From contig CM022944.1 of the NCBI GenBank assembly GCA_012931725.1, positions 11,437,448 through 11,501,447 of the forward strand: 64,000 nt of DNA, read 5' to 3'. The translations under genes were made by a program, and so were the position numbers. Within the stretch, counting starts at the first letter, position 1. Each line of letters opens with the position of its first letter. Under the pieces are notes generated by a model. That model worked only from the letters and a program-made list of their open reading frames with translations. It was not told where the DNA came from and did not search any database. The DNA comes from Litsea cubeba. Lineage: Eukaryota; Streptophyta; Magnoliopsida; Laurales; Lauraceae. This document shows, piece by piece, positions 36,707 through 51,800 of this stretch.

Positions 36707-39700
36707 ATGTCCAGAAAGAAGTATCCCTTGGTCTTCTTGGATGTATCTATTAATGGCGCTTCACCAGAAAGGATGATGTTTGAGGTTTGTTTTATTCTGA
36801 TCAATTAATTGCTATAATGCACTGATACGTCATGGATACGGCGAGGACACGCCATAGACACAGCAAGGACACGGATTTTACACATAAAAAGTGAAGTATT
36901 GGATACTATACGACACGATACGTTGCCCATTTTGAAGTATCCGTGCATCATTGATTAATCGATAATCCAGAATAAACATTATAGATGGCAATGCCTGATC
37001 TTTTATTGTTCTATTTCTGTTTGCTCTATAAGTTGGGCCTATCTGCATCCTTTACTAACTATTAAGGGGTTTTTACTTACAGCTTTTTTACGACGTTGCT
37101 CCTAAGACTGCGGAGAATTTTCGGGCACTATGTACAGGTAAGGATTTGTTGATGTTTAAGATTAGTTTTTCTCATGCCAATCATGTGAGAATACTCGAGG
37201 AAGGGATCTGATGCTAAATAACTCATACCTGAGTATCATTGCATTCTGAAGCGATCATTATCAAACACACACACACACAAGCAGTCCATCGCCATGCAAG
37301 TGGCGTGTGTGATATCTAGACTTGGAAGATGGAGCCTTTTTTGGATTGGTCATACTTCAAAATTATACTGGCCACATCGTCGCAGGTGCAGATTTCTTTT
37401 CATTTTTCACCCCTTCCCTTTCTCCTCTTCCTTCCCCAACCCAATTAGATGTCACCAGTTGATGGGCTTTTTTGTAACTACGATCATTCTACATTGGGGT
37501 GTTTGTATTTTTTTTATTTTATTCTTTGAGGTTCAGACTTTAGATATTCAGGAAAAAGTTCCATACTGTGTGCATATGTGCAATAAGCATGGCTTTAGGT
37601 TACTCGATAATTAAGGTATTTGTATAAGTGATTCCTCCTGATCCTTTCTTATACTTTAATAAGATGTTTCATAATTGTCTGTCTTTTTTATGGTCTCAAA
37701 TTACATCTCCCTGATCCGTGAATCATCTTCACTGGTTGGTTCCTCTTTTATGGCATTGAACAGATCTTTTTTGTTGCAATGGAAGGCAGAAATACCCCCA
37801 CCCCGTTCTTTTTTCTTTAATTATAAAATTCTGTGTGGAGTCCTCTAAATCCATGAAATCTGTTTGTATACATAACGACCGCCATTATTTAAAACCTTCT
37901 GGTCATCTAGCCACATGTTGCACATTATGGTTATGGGTCTTCATCCAATCTAGCTCTCCATCCAATGGGCCAACTGAGAGATAACCTTCTTTCATTTATG
38001 AAATGTGATGAATTAAGTTTGGCGCAGTGAATGTCAGTTCTTTGTTATCATAGGAATTCCTCCCATGGTCAGGCACCAGCATATGGCCTTTTTTCCATTA
38101 TATCAGATTATGCTGCACTAAATTCTAGTATTTATCATGATCTCTGCATCAATTGTATTCTATTAGTGATGAGAGGTGATTGATTAACTTAGTTGATTAT
38201 TTTCTCTTTCATAGGGGAAAAGGGTATTGGATCCACAACTGGAAAGCCCTTGCACTACAAAGGATCCATTTTTCATCGTATTGTCAAAGGTTTCATGGCC
38301 CAGGTATGTTCTCTATTTTTTTTTGGTATTTATTTTTGCTGCAGGTTTTCTAATAGGACGAGTTAGAGGTGCAGGCTAATGTCTGCACCATTGTGCATTT
38401 GTTTTATGGTTAGCATGAGTTAGAAGTGCCACTTATGCCTTTTAGTTAGTTATCCTTGTTTATGCTGTAGGATACCAGGCTGATGGTCACGACTGCTTAT
38501 CTTGTGATGTAGATTTAAGGTTGTATTTTACTAAGTTGACCATCCTCATACATGCCCAAGCCTGTTATCTAGGATATTTTGCTTTCTGTTTATCAATGGG
38601 CTGACATGTTTTTTTCCATGTGACAGGGTGGTGATTTTTCCAAGAGAGATGGTATGTATTTCTATATGCAGCCCTTTTACTTTGCTTTGTAACATCATTT
38701 ATTTCTTGTTGAATTTGAAGTCTTAATGCAATATTGCTTTGTTAGTTTAAGTTGCATCTTTGAATCCAAATTCTGGACCTCTGACATGGACCAGTGGGCT
38801 TTTGCTCCACAATTTAAAATGTTTTGGTTCCAACTAAAGAACAGTTCCTTTTGATTATAAACCCACCTGTTCTGATTCCAAAACATTCTTCCAAACGACC
38901 CCATGATTTGGCAGATGCCCTGGTCATCACTCTTCTTGGAGTGATCTCACCATTATTTCAGGGTACACCATGGAGTGCTTCAGCAGCATTTCAAAATACG
39001 ATGCCATGAAACTTAGGAGGTTGGATTATTAATAGGACAATATGTATGTATCTGACATTATGAAATGTCCTACTGTTTGGAACCTGGGTACTCAAGACAT
39101 GTAACAAAATACACATGGTGCATGTCCACATGTCCAGTTTTGAGGGTGCATGACACTTCCATTCACCTGGGTTCATTGGAGTCACTAACATCATGGATAT
39201 CATTTTTCCAGTAGTTATTACATGGAATTGGGTTTGTGAAACAAAGTGAGAAGTTGATGATGAATGAGGAACTCATAGGAAACTTCATTACAGTGACATA
39301 GGCAATTATTTGCAGTTTTCTGTAGAAACAATAAAAAGCAATTGGGTTTTTCTATGGAAATGTATAAGAAGTGTTTGGGTTTTTATTCTAAGCAGATTAG
39401 AATCTCCGGATTCACTGTAGATATGAATGGTATTCAGGTAGGGTTTAAGACAAGGATTCATGTAACGAAGGTTTTTTTGAGACATTTGCAAGTATTTTAA
39501 TATAAGACTGTTAGCAGATTCATCATGCATGTTTGATTGGTGGAATGAAAATTTACACTTAGTTAAAAGTCGTGGGATTTTGAATCCTGGGACATAAAGA
39601 AGTGCGGTGAATTTATATATTTTTAAATTTAAATGATATTTTCTAAGATTTAGAATACCCCCTTCCTTCTGTTTTATTTTCTGCTTCAAATTTGTTTCCC

Positions 39701-42700
39701 ACACTTCTCCAGAAAACTTATAATTTGTTTTTTCATCTATATTTCATACATGTTTTTTAAATTTTGAAAACCAAACTGATCTGTTTCTGTTTTCCATGTG
39801 CTTTTCACCGTCATAGGGACTTTTTAAAGAAGTTTCAATTGACTGAAATGAATTTCTAGATTCACACATTCATCGAGTTGCTAAAAGGTATCTGAATCTG
39901 TGCTGTTGGAATTAGAATAGGTTTGGTAGCGGAACACGAAATGTTGGCAATCTTCCCTATATAGTGAATGAGGAACCTGTGATGAAACCTTCTTAGAATC
40001 TCCTCCCTTATTCATTTCATCCCTAAGGGTAACTAGGACCAATCCAGACACGTTCTCATGTTCCAATTGAATACATTACATTTTTTAATTATGATCAAGG
40101 GAGAAGATTATTCTTTTAACCAAAATATGTGTTCTGCTTTGGCCAGGCAGGAATTGAAATTTGAATGCCATGTTTTAGATACTTATTATGTGTTCTTTTA
40201 TTGGGTTTGTGTTGGGGTTTGGGATGTGTAAGCAAGAGTTATAAATTACCTTCGGAGGAAAAAGGAAAGAGTCATAGATCCATTTTGTTTTCATGTTTCA
40301 TTTAATTATCGTAGCTGCACTTGAGGTTTAGTTCTTCTTGACTGGTTTTTTACCTTCATCCTCCCTTTATCACATTGCAGGTACTGGTGGAGAAAGTATA
40401 TACGGTGGGAAGTTTGTAGGTGAGAGTGATAACAAATTTTGTTTCTATGGAAGCTGAAATGGTTTGACCATATTAAATGATGTGCATCCTTTGCTTTTAA
40501 GGGTCTATTTATTTTTGCGGCATGCATTTGATATTAGGAGTTAATGTTTATGAAAACAAATACTTTCTATGACATAGTAAAAAAAAAAAAGGTTCTATGG
40601 CTTCTTGTTTGGGACATCCACATGGAACTCCCATGTGTCTGAATGGATGCCCACTAGGACCTACAACAACACACGAGTGAACTTCTTTGCACACGTGCCC
40701 ATGTATGGATGCTTGGGCTTTGTGTGATGCATTGCCTAGGCAGATAGGCTATCTGGGCCAAATGTTGGTATCTATATCCACTTGAAAAGGGTCCCACATG
40801 TTGTATGTGATATATTTAGAATAACATATATTTTAAATAGAGGAGCAATTTTCTTATTTAAAATGATGTTCAACTGACACAAATTAACAGAAGATGAGAA
40901 TTTCTAGCAGAAAGTAATTTGCCAATGAAATTGAGTCCCTTTCAATGTGATTGGCCACTCCCTTTGATAGATCTGTGATACACTATCACTTCCTTTTATA
41001 GATTTGTGATACACTATCTTTGGTAAGTGTCTTATGGTCATATCCCCTTAATTAGGATGATTTCCCTTAATTAGAATATCATCCTAATCTTACAGTAGTA
41101 GAATACAATATCTTTTATCTACAGAAATAATGATCCCCACAACTTCTATTGTGGGTCCATGTCCCACGTTAATACCAAGTTATGCGAGTTAGATGGGTGA
41201 TTGAGTAATAAGAATGCACAACTCTGACAAGTATTAAAGAAAGTATGACCCATTTAATATATTGCTAAGAGTTACTTATTTGAGTCCTTGTTAAGAGTCT
41301 ACATGGAGTCAAAGTAGTGGATTGAAGTTGAGAAAAGTCTTGGTGCGAGGCTTTTTTTTTTTTTCTGTTCTTTTGGGGGTGGGTGGGTGTTTGTTGATGG
41401 TGGCAAGCGATCCTTCAGATGTGCCTGTCAATGTTTCAAATCTAATGCGTTGAATATGGTGAATTTGTTGAAGTCTGCGAGATTTGATCTTGATTGCATT
41501 GTGATAATTTTAAGCTTTGGCTTGGGGATTGTTTTTTGGTTCCTTCTTCCCCATCAATGTGCTGTCCCACTGGTAGATCCTTATTTATTTTATATATTAA
41601 CGTTAAACGATCTTTAAGATTTAATTTTAATGAGATTTGCTCTAGGTGCTTGTGGTGAATTTTGGGAATAATACTTATATGAGAACCAGTATGCATGCAT
41701 GCATGTAAAAAACTCGTTATCACCATGTTACTTGGGCATGGTTCAAGGTGTAGGTACTGCTTTCTTTTCCAGTCCTGGGATATGGGGACACGGCTACAAG
41801 TTTATGTTTTAATATTTGGTTACTTATAAATTTGGTAGCTGTTATATATATGTATATAAGTGACATATTGAGAGCCTGCTGAGATGCATGCCAACTATTT
41901 TGGTTTTTTTTTTTACGGGGGTGGGTGGGTGTGTACTTTTTTTAATTTTTTTATTTTGAGATTGGAAAGGTCCATCTGGCAGAATTACTGAATTCTAATA
42001 CTTTATTTAAGGGCTTAAAAGCTTGACAATGTTTCACCTAGGTAAAGTGGTTTGTATCCCCTTTTTTTCCAAAATAAAAGAAAATTCAGTGACAAGTCCT
42101 TTCTATATGAGAGTCAACTGCAGACTAGAGCCAATTCAAGTGCTAGTGAGTATGAGGGGGTTTGTATCACTAATCGGTAAGTGAATCTACCGACTTGTTT
42201 CTCCTCGCGATTACGTAGTGTTTTTTTTTTTATTTTTTTATTTTGATTGAGGATTTCGAGTTTTTGGCTTCATGGACGATCAGATTTGGCTGCTTCAGCG
42301 TGTATTGGACCAATCTGATCCATTCCGTTCAACTATTCTCCCAAATTAATGCCTCCACAACTAGAATGAGGTTGTACGTAGGTTGTTGAGAGCAACGCAT
42401 CCAATGAACCCGACCTTAAGGATGTTGAAATCCAGGAATTAATAAGACAAGTTGAGCTTTTAACCTGGTGCTTGGACTGCATGGAAGGACCAAATCGCCA
42501 CTACTTTAATGGCGAATCGGAGGAATATGTAGATGATAAGGATGAAGCCATGTATGATGGTGATCTGGGTGATGATAGTGATGAGAGATGTTCTATCATG
42601 ATGGTGGCCAATCTTTATTTATTCAGAAGACTCAGGCACCAAAGATAGATGATTGTACTAATCCTTCGATATTTGATGAGTATTCGGATGATAGGTCTCA

Positions 42701-45700
42701 TGTACTGCTTCTTTTTTCATTAATGAAAGTAGCCATTCATAAAAAAAAAAATACTTGTAACAAAGATGCAAAGGGTCTTGACATATGTGAAAAATTATCA
42801 TCAAATACATTTGTTGAGGGTGTAGTTAAAGTTATTGATGCTCCGATCTTTTGATGTATATCATGAATCATGATGTTGATATTTGCCACCTTCGACTTGT
42901 ATCCCAATGTTGGAAGCTTCAATGCGTACTTCAATTCCACATCCTACTGCAACGATGTTGAAATAAACACTTGTGGTATCATGGCATTTTGATTTTTCAT
43001 TTGACAACGATGCATATAGAAAGATGGAATTTATGGATTGGCATATAGAAAAAGCTGAAACTACTGTGAGAATTGAAGATCATTAGATACCACAAAGAGA
43101 TTCTTTCCGTTACCTTGGCTCTATAATTAGTAAGGATGGGGAGATTGACGAAGATGTCGATCATAGGATAAAAATGGGATGGTTGAAGTGAAGACTTGCT
43201 TTTGGAGTGCTTTGTGACTGACGAATGCCAACAAGAAGGGGGAATTTTACAAGACGGCGATTCAACCAGCTATGATCTATGGAGTAGAATGTTGGCCAAT
43301 CAAGAATCAACATATGCACAATGGATGTAGCATAGATGAGGATGTTGAGGTGGATATGTGGTAAAACTACGGAGGATAATATTAGAAATAAGCGCTTTCG
43401 AGAGCATTAAGGGTAGCATCAATAGGGGATAAAATTAGAGAAACCCGTTTGAGATGATTTGGGCATGTCCAACGCTGGCCGGCTATGGCGTCGGTAAAGA
43501 AAAGTTTGGCTATGAAGGTTGATGGCCCACCAAAGGGGAAGGGTGACGCAGCCTGCATCAAAGGGGTAAGCCAAAGAGGATGTGGATGGAGGTAGTGAAA
43601 TTAGATCTGAAGTAGTGCGACTTATTTGAGGACTTGACTCAAGATATATCGGAATGGAGAAATAAAATTTGTCTGGCCGACCCAACATAGTTGGGACAAG
43701 GCTTTGATGATGATTCGACAATGAGGCATCTTACTGACATGGTCCCGATTCACAAATCGGACTGTTATATACCCAAAACCCGTAAATATAGAAATTCTAG
43801 AAAAATGCAGAATACAAGGGACTTAAAATAAAATTACACAACTAACCGGTGATTATAATCATAATTCTCAATCCAAGACCCATAAGTATAGAAATTCTAG
43901 AAAATTGCAGAATACAAGGGACTTAAAATAAAATTACACAACTAACTGGTGATTATAATCATAAATCTCAATCCAAGGTGACACCAATTGATGCAATAGA
44001 GAGAAATAAACCAAAATCTACTTTATTGATAAAATATACTGAAATTGAAGTAGGAATGATTGCCTTAAAACAGTCAACCCACATATATCCATGCATAGTT
44101 TCTACACTAAAAAAAATCTCTAGAGTCAATTTCATATCTTTTTCCAACTCAAAGAACAACTACTTTCCTGAAAATATAGAATTACTAAACTACTTTAATT
44201 AGAAATCTTGAATGAGAAGAGACCAAGATTGTAGAAACTGTCCTTGGCTGGTATGTCCAGAATCTTTCCTCACATTTCTGCATGTGAGGTCCACTGGGCT
44301 CACCGTTTGGGAAAGTGGACCCACTTTCTTGAAGAAGACTTTGGGCTGACCTCTTTCAAGGATTCCAATATGTACCCACTTTTTGTTTATTTTGCAGGAT
44401 TTTCTGCAATTTTCATGAAAGTCCTTGCTGTCTTCCTTATTTCTCTAAGCAGCCCCTGACATTGAATTTTACTAAGGGCACGTTTGGCAACGGTCCAGGC
44501 ACGTATGGCAACGGTCCATGCTAGGGAAAGGAATCCTCTATCAAGATGATTCCTTCGTTCCCCTAGAACCATAAAATCAACATTGAGGATTTCTAATGGA
44601 AGGAATCATTGCATTCCATGTTTGGTAAACAACTAAGATTCCTAAGGACAACATGTTTTTTTTTACTAATTTCTCACAATCTGTGATAAACTGAGCCCTA
44701 AAATTTCATCCCCAAATCACTTTTGTTATTCTAGAGATTCTGAACGGTTCAGATCATGCAAGCACATATATAAAAAAATTACTTTTTATGTTCTGGACAT
44801 TTTCACAAATATCTAAAAAACCATGAAGAATCTATGGGTGAAAATTGACCCTATAGCCCTCTTTGGCCTTTTGGAGATTCTGAACTGTCCGGATCGTATT
44901 TATAGGGCCCACAGGAAGAAGAAAAATGAAAATAACGGACTGTCTTTAAATCTTTTTTTGGCACTGTGACATATCAATGGTTCTGAGTTTTCCGCAATTT
45001 TTTCATGATCCAGGAGTAGTTAGGATCCCAAATTTGAGCCTGTAAAACCTTGTGGCCTTCTGAAGAGGTTTAACGGTTCAGATTATTCAAATGGGGTCCA
45101 CAGAAGTTGAAATAATGCCATCTATTGGTCTTGACGTTTTTGAAAATATTTCCAAATCTGTGACAAATCAACGGCTGATAATGGTTTTGATGTCCGTTTT
45201 TAGCTGTGTGAAGTTGATAAATGGTTTAGATCGTCATTTATGGTCCCATGGCATCAAAAAAACTTGAAAAACACGGTCTACTGCAAAAGACCGTCTTATT
45301 CACTGTAGCTCGCAAATCCTTGCGTGGGATGATTTACGGAGTCAGACGGGGGAGTGTCGGACGTGCGTTTTCTCTCATTTGACTGATAGTTGCAGTCAAC
45401 TGATTTTTTAATCTAGACTTGCCAAACGTGGGCAGTCTGTGATTGAATGGAAAATGGCAACAGAATCCTCTGCGAGGACTGTTGCCAAACATGCCCTAAA
45501 TATGGGATCTTTGATCTGAACCACTGTGAAGTATGTTCAGGCCCCGCACGCCTGATCACAATCATCCAAATATTTGAAAACTCAATTTTCTTGATTTCCA
45601 TCAATGGTTGCAAATTGATCCACATAACTAAGATCATACTTTGCGCACATTCATGTTTTTCTTTTGTATTCAGTAGTGTCTTTTGTATGGTATGCATATC

Positions 45701-48700
45701 ATCATTGGCTACAACCATATCCCATCAAATTTGGGGTTTTCATGTTCTACTTCTCTTCGAGTAGACTTGAGATTGTTTTGGCACTTTTATGGATGACTGT
45801 TTGATGCAACTTTCCTCTTTCTAAATGGATGGTATGTTTGCATTATTCATAGGCAGATCTCTTACTGTTCACTAATTTTATTGAGGAGGTTTACTTGTTA
45901 TGCTGTTCCAGATGAAAACTTCAAGCTGAATCATGATGGTCCTGGTTTGCTGTCTATGGCGAATGCTGGTCCTGATACTAATGGTTCTCAGTTCTTTATT
46001 ACCTTTAAGGCTGCACACCATCTTGATGGGTTGGTTCTTGTTCTTATCTCGGTTCTATTGTTACTTGTGTTGTTTCATTTAGATAAATTTTAGGTAGGGA
46101 GTATTTTGGTTGTTTCCCTTCGTAATTTATGTCAGGATATCACTATCCATTTCTTGACTTGTTTATTTTTGTAGGTACCAAAACTTTAAATATGATCGCA
46201 TGTATTTATACTGTTTGTTTGATCAATAAGACTTAGTTTCACCACAATGTTAAGTGTGTGGCTGCTTTACTTTGACAGGAAGCATGTTGTCTTCGGGAAG
46301 CTTGTTAAAGGACATGATACCTTAAAGAAGATAGAACGCGTGGAAACTGACGAGGCAAAGCCTGTTGTCCCTGTGAAAATTGTTAGTTGTGGCGAACTTC
46401 TTGACAGCAAAAGTCAGGGAGCAGTTTTGCAGGAGAATGGTACTGTACCTTGTCTGTTAAAAATTATTACTACATTTCCTCTCTCATGTAAAACTGCTTG
46501 TAATATAGGTTGTGTTAGTTATGGTCTTTCTTGAAGATAATAGCCTTCCCCATACTCTTATGGCATATGGTGAAGTATATTCCGGATTGAGGAATTAACA
46601 AATATGGGTAAAATGAACGGAACGTCAAAAAGTTGGATATGAATAGATTTGGTTTAATTCTTTTCTTTTTTGAAAAGTTTGTGAATAAATATTCCTCATA
46701 TTAGTTGTGCCTTGTATGTGTATCTTGAAGTCTTTTGGCGAATATCATTTTACATGTAGTGCTTTGTAAATATAGAATCTCAACTCTAGCATATTTAATA
46801 TAATTTTATATGTGAGGTCTTGAAGTTTTTTCTTTTTCTGAAAAAAATTATATAATTTTTTAAAACCGTTTTTTGTAAATTAAACATATTAAATGAGGTT
46901 CCTATGAAGATTGCTTCTTGAATCTATATTTTAAAAGAGATTTCTTGAATTTATATAAAACGTTCTCTTTCATATGCCTAGAATTATATAAAATCTTTCA
47001 TTCACGTTCTTGTATAATTTGTACCTTTCACTAAAACATTTGAGGATTATTCCTTATCTTTTGAAAGATACGAATATTGGGACTTGTGTGTGAATAATTC
47101 GCACATACGTATGTGTTATTCACATGCCATAAACAAACTGACTATGATTTTTGCTTGAATGAATTTGATGTACTTTTATTTATATGTGGTTCTTGACTTA
47201 ACTGCTTAATGGGTGTTTGAGTGTAATACCTTAATTGAAAACAGTATGTATTTTTGAGAAATTTGTTATATTGGGTAATGTGATACAACTTGTAATGCTT
47301 GGACACTTGGAGTTGGTACTGAGTCACATTCATCTTATCTGTTTGTTTTTGCACTTTTGCTTATATTTCTAAGTTGGGCAGAGCGGACTGTCCAGATTGT
47401 GATAATTGGGCTGACTCTGTCCAGATTGTGATAATTGGGCTGCCCACATGTTGAAAAACAAGTGTTTGTATCCTGTTATGGATAGGGATGAGTATCTGTT
47501 TTGCTTTATGTTTGAGGTATCACTGAAGCCAAAGTCCTTTTAGGTTCAATACTCAACATTTATGCCAGTCCCTAGTAGATGGGATAGGGCTTTGTGATGA
47601 CAACGGCGACTGTAATTAACATTTATGCCTAAAATCAATGTCACTGGTGTGTTCACAGTTCTAAAATAGGGCCATGTGCATTATTATTCTTAATGTACCG
47701 CCTTTTCCATTTATTAAATGAATTTATTTTGTAATGTTCTCAGATAAAAAGAAAGTAAACAAAATGAAAGCAGGCAAGGAAGTTCCTTCTGATGCTGATA
47801 GTCGTGAAATGCGTCGAAGGGGAAAGCACAAGAAATCTTCAAAAGAGCGAAGAAGGAAGAAGAGAAGAAGATACTATACATCTGAATCTGAAAGCTCATC
47901 AGATACTGAAACGGAATCGTCAGATTATGATAGTGATTCTGATTCTGATTCATCTTCATCATCTTCTCTTAGTTCTTCAAGTGATGACAGGCGTAGGCGG
48001 AGAAAGAAGTCCTCTAAGAGGGACAAGCATAGGCGTGGCAAACGTAAAAGGGATAGACGACGTGACAAGAGACGTCGGCGGCGTGATAAGAGATCAAAGC
48101 GCAAGTCAAAACGGTTGTTATATTCTCTCTCTATTTACTTTCTGATTTCAGTTTGTATTTGTTACACCATCTCTCTCTCACGGAGGGGTCGTTTAAAATG
48201 GTGTAATTGAGGCCCTTTTCGGCCCAAAGTTTTCATGCCTCCCACCTTCCACCTCATTGCAATATATTGTGGGAGCAAAACCCATCAACTGCCTTATATT
48301 TTTCTGTAGTCTGGGCCCCAAATTTGTAACCCGAGCAGTTCAGATTTTTTATTGAACCAATAACACGTTTAGTTTCATATCTTAAATCTTCATAGAATTT
48401 GAGAACTATGTGAAAAAAAAACCTTACAGATCCATTTTTCTACACTTTTGTGTGCGCCCTCCCACCCTTTTCATGTTCCAAACCATTCAATATTCTCATA
48501 TAAATGTTAAATCTTATGATGTGAAGTTTTATATCTTATATCCTCACAAATATTAAGAAACATGTGAAACACAAAAACATCTAAATTCCACTTTTTGATT
48601 ATTTGCATTTTTGTTGGCCCCACATTCATGATCCAAATCATTCAATCTCATAGGTATGTTTAACTAAAATGCATAAAGTTTCGTATTTTAGATCCTCATG

Positions 48701-48836
48701 GATTTTTTGAAATATGTCAGCATCATCATCATCAAATCCTTGTCCCAACTATGCTGGGGTCGGCTACATGAATTTTGTTTCTTCATTTTGATGTATCCCA
48801 AACCAAATCTTTTGATGGGTTGCACTTCTTCAGATC

Positions 48837-48876
<40 letters not shown>

Positions 48877-51800
48877 TCCATCCATGTCTTCTTCATGCCT
48901 ACACCTTCCCTTTGCTTGGCCATCACCCTGCACTGTAGAACTTTTCCTCACTGACGCCATTGTTGGCCTGCGTTGGATATTTCTAAACCATCTCAACTAT
49001 GTTTCTCTTATGTTGTCATCTATTGGTGCTACCCCTAAATGCTCTCAAAAGTGGTCATTTCTTATTTTATCCTTCCTGGTTTTGCCACACATCCACCTCA
49101 ACATTCTCATCTCTGCTACACTCATTTTGTTCACGTGTAGTTTCTTGATTGGCCAACATTTTGCTCCAAGGTCATAGCTGGTTTAATCTCCATCTTGTAA
49201 AATTTTTCCTTAAGTCTTGTTGGCATGCGCTGATCACAAAACACTCTAGAAGCAAGTCTCTGCTTCAATCATCTTGCTTTTGTCCTATGTTCAACATATT
49301 CCTCAATCTCTCCGTCTGTACTAATTATCGAGCCAAGTTATCGTAAAGAATATCTTTGTGGCATCTCTTGAGCTTTAATCCTCATAGTAGTTTCAGCTCT
49401 TTGTATATGCCCACTGGAGTTGCAGTTCTTATATTCTCCTGTTTTGTTCGAATTATTTTAAAATCTTTGGATTCGAAGGTCTCCCACCATCTCTCAAGTT
49501 TTGCATTCACACGCTATCTCTCGATTTATCCACCAACACTATATCATTCGCAAACACCATACGCCAAGGTACCTCATCTTGAATCTGAGCAGTTAACTCA
49601 TCCATAATTTATGTAAAGAGATAAGGGCTTACCTGCTGCAAAGCCAAACCTATGTTCACTCCACGGGTAGTTCTCACACTCGTTACCGCTCTGTCATACA
49701 TGTTTTTAATGATTTCAGTATAATCTCTTAGAACACTCCTTTTATTTAAAACCCACCAAAATAAATGTCTAGTTACCCCGTCGACAGTCGTCTCTAAATT
49801 GACGAAGACCATATATGGATTTTTAAGAAATATGTGGAAAAAAAACTTTTCTCACGTTCTAATTATCTGCAATTCTGTGGGCCCCCATCCCATTATCCGA
49901 ACTGTTCACGACTATGTCTGAGTCTCACTAAATTGTATAAAAGCCGATAAAGGTCCCTTTTTGCTCTTTCTTTTTGTGCCCCAGATCATTGACTCGTGTA
50001 AATGGTGCTTCCAAACAAGCATGGTGATATGTTTTACATATGTAAATCCCATTTTGTATCTTGTGTAAAAGATAAGTGACCCTTAGTAAAATGTGTTGTG
50101 TGATTCTTGCTGACCTTTTCTTGTGTGGATAGAAGTGGCATGATATCGATCCTTCTCTTCCCTTGAAAAGCTCCCTTCCATAACCTTTGTTCTGTGGAGA
50201 TTGATCATTGGTTTTGATTCACAGGACGTTTATGAGATCTATGATGCACGGATACTTCAAAATGGGCAACGTACATGCTGATTGTATCTGATACTGCACT
50301 TTTTGTGTGTAAAACCCGTGTCCCTTCCGTGTCTATGGCATGTCCTTGCCGTATCCATGTCGTATCTGTGCATCATAGTATGAGATCTTGTTGCAAGTAA
50401 TTACACAAGAAGCTGCGGTGGGAAGTAAAAGAGCACACAACATAATCTTTCAAAAAGAAAAGAAAATGAATTTCTAATATGCAGTTTTTCTTTAAAATCA
50501 ATTCCTATTGCTCTTTCTAGATGTTAAAAATATGCATTAGCTCTGTTATTTTCGAGTAATATAATAAGCTATAGAAAGATCTAAGAAATTTTTTTTTTTT
50601 TTTTTTGGTATGAAAACCATTTATTTAATTCCATCTGTTTATGCATGAAATGGTTCAAATACTGTCCGAGCTCTTGAGGAAAGGAGCATTTATACTGGTA
50701 GGAAAACGTGCTATAAATACATGAAACCAAAAGGTGCACTAATGTTCCCTTCATTGTAATGAATGAGAAAGTATGATAATAGTTGGAAGTTGGAACTTCA
50801 TTTGCAATATCCATTTTTTTAATATGCACATTGTTGGTGGTAGTTAACATTCATGCATATTGATGTTAATGCAGTCTGAGGTTACCGTTAAATTAGTGCA
50901 CTATTTATCCACATCTGTGTACCATTCTAGTTTAGCATAAAGCTGGACATCATACAATGTAAAATTCTACAAACCGTTGATCCATGGTCCGGATTGCTGC
51001 AATCCATATTGTGGGGCAGTCTCTATGGGTCACATGTTCAAATGACCTTTATGAATCTGGTTCAAAATCAATATGTCTATGCTCTGGTGTCTTGATCCTC
51101 TTACACTCCGGTTCAAAAGTTTCATAATCTAATATCCCAATTTTAGATAAATTTGGACTGGAACATGGCCCATTATATTGATGACATGAAACTGTAGAAA
51201 AATGATCTGGTTTCACCAGTAAATTAAAAAGAATAGCTATATCGACATGAGAAATCTAAAAATATTAATGATTTCATCCTACCTCAGAGAACAGTGATTG
51301 TTGACGAGGCAAACTATGACCCCCATGAACCATGAACCTGGTAATTCTTTTATAACGTCTATCCATTCTTATCTTTTATGATGTGGTGCCTCATTACTGG
51401 TAGACCAGGACTGGCAACTTTAGGGAGGAGCTGATATTAATTTCAAGCCTTGATATTAATTTCAAGCCTTTTTTATATTTAATGTTTTGCCCCTAAGGAT
51501 GGCTTTTATGGAATTAATATCTGTAATTGCTTTACATGTTCGGGTTTATTGATGATGATGATCATCAAAGCCTTGTCCCAGCTATGTTGGGGTCGGCTAC
51601 ATGAATTATGTTTCTCCTTTTCGATCTATCCCGCCACAGATAAGTTGCACATCTTCAGATTTATTTTTACTACCTCCATCCACGTCCACTTCGGCCTATC
51701 CCTTCCCCTTGATGGGCCATTTGCCTACTTAGCCAAACTTTTCATTACCGAAGCCGGTGCCAGCATGTGTTAGACATGCCCAAATCATCTCAAACGGGTT

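Noticed and set aside
47734..48210. 158-codon frame taken as a complete RS protein
   Set aside because: It is an internal exon (47744-48113) running on into its intron; phase and splice sites join it to the cyclophilin gene.
48688..48996. Frame with a poly-Asn run
   Set aside because: Read-through of the (ATT)n microsatellite in a LINE fragment.
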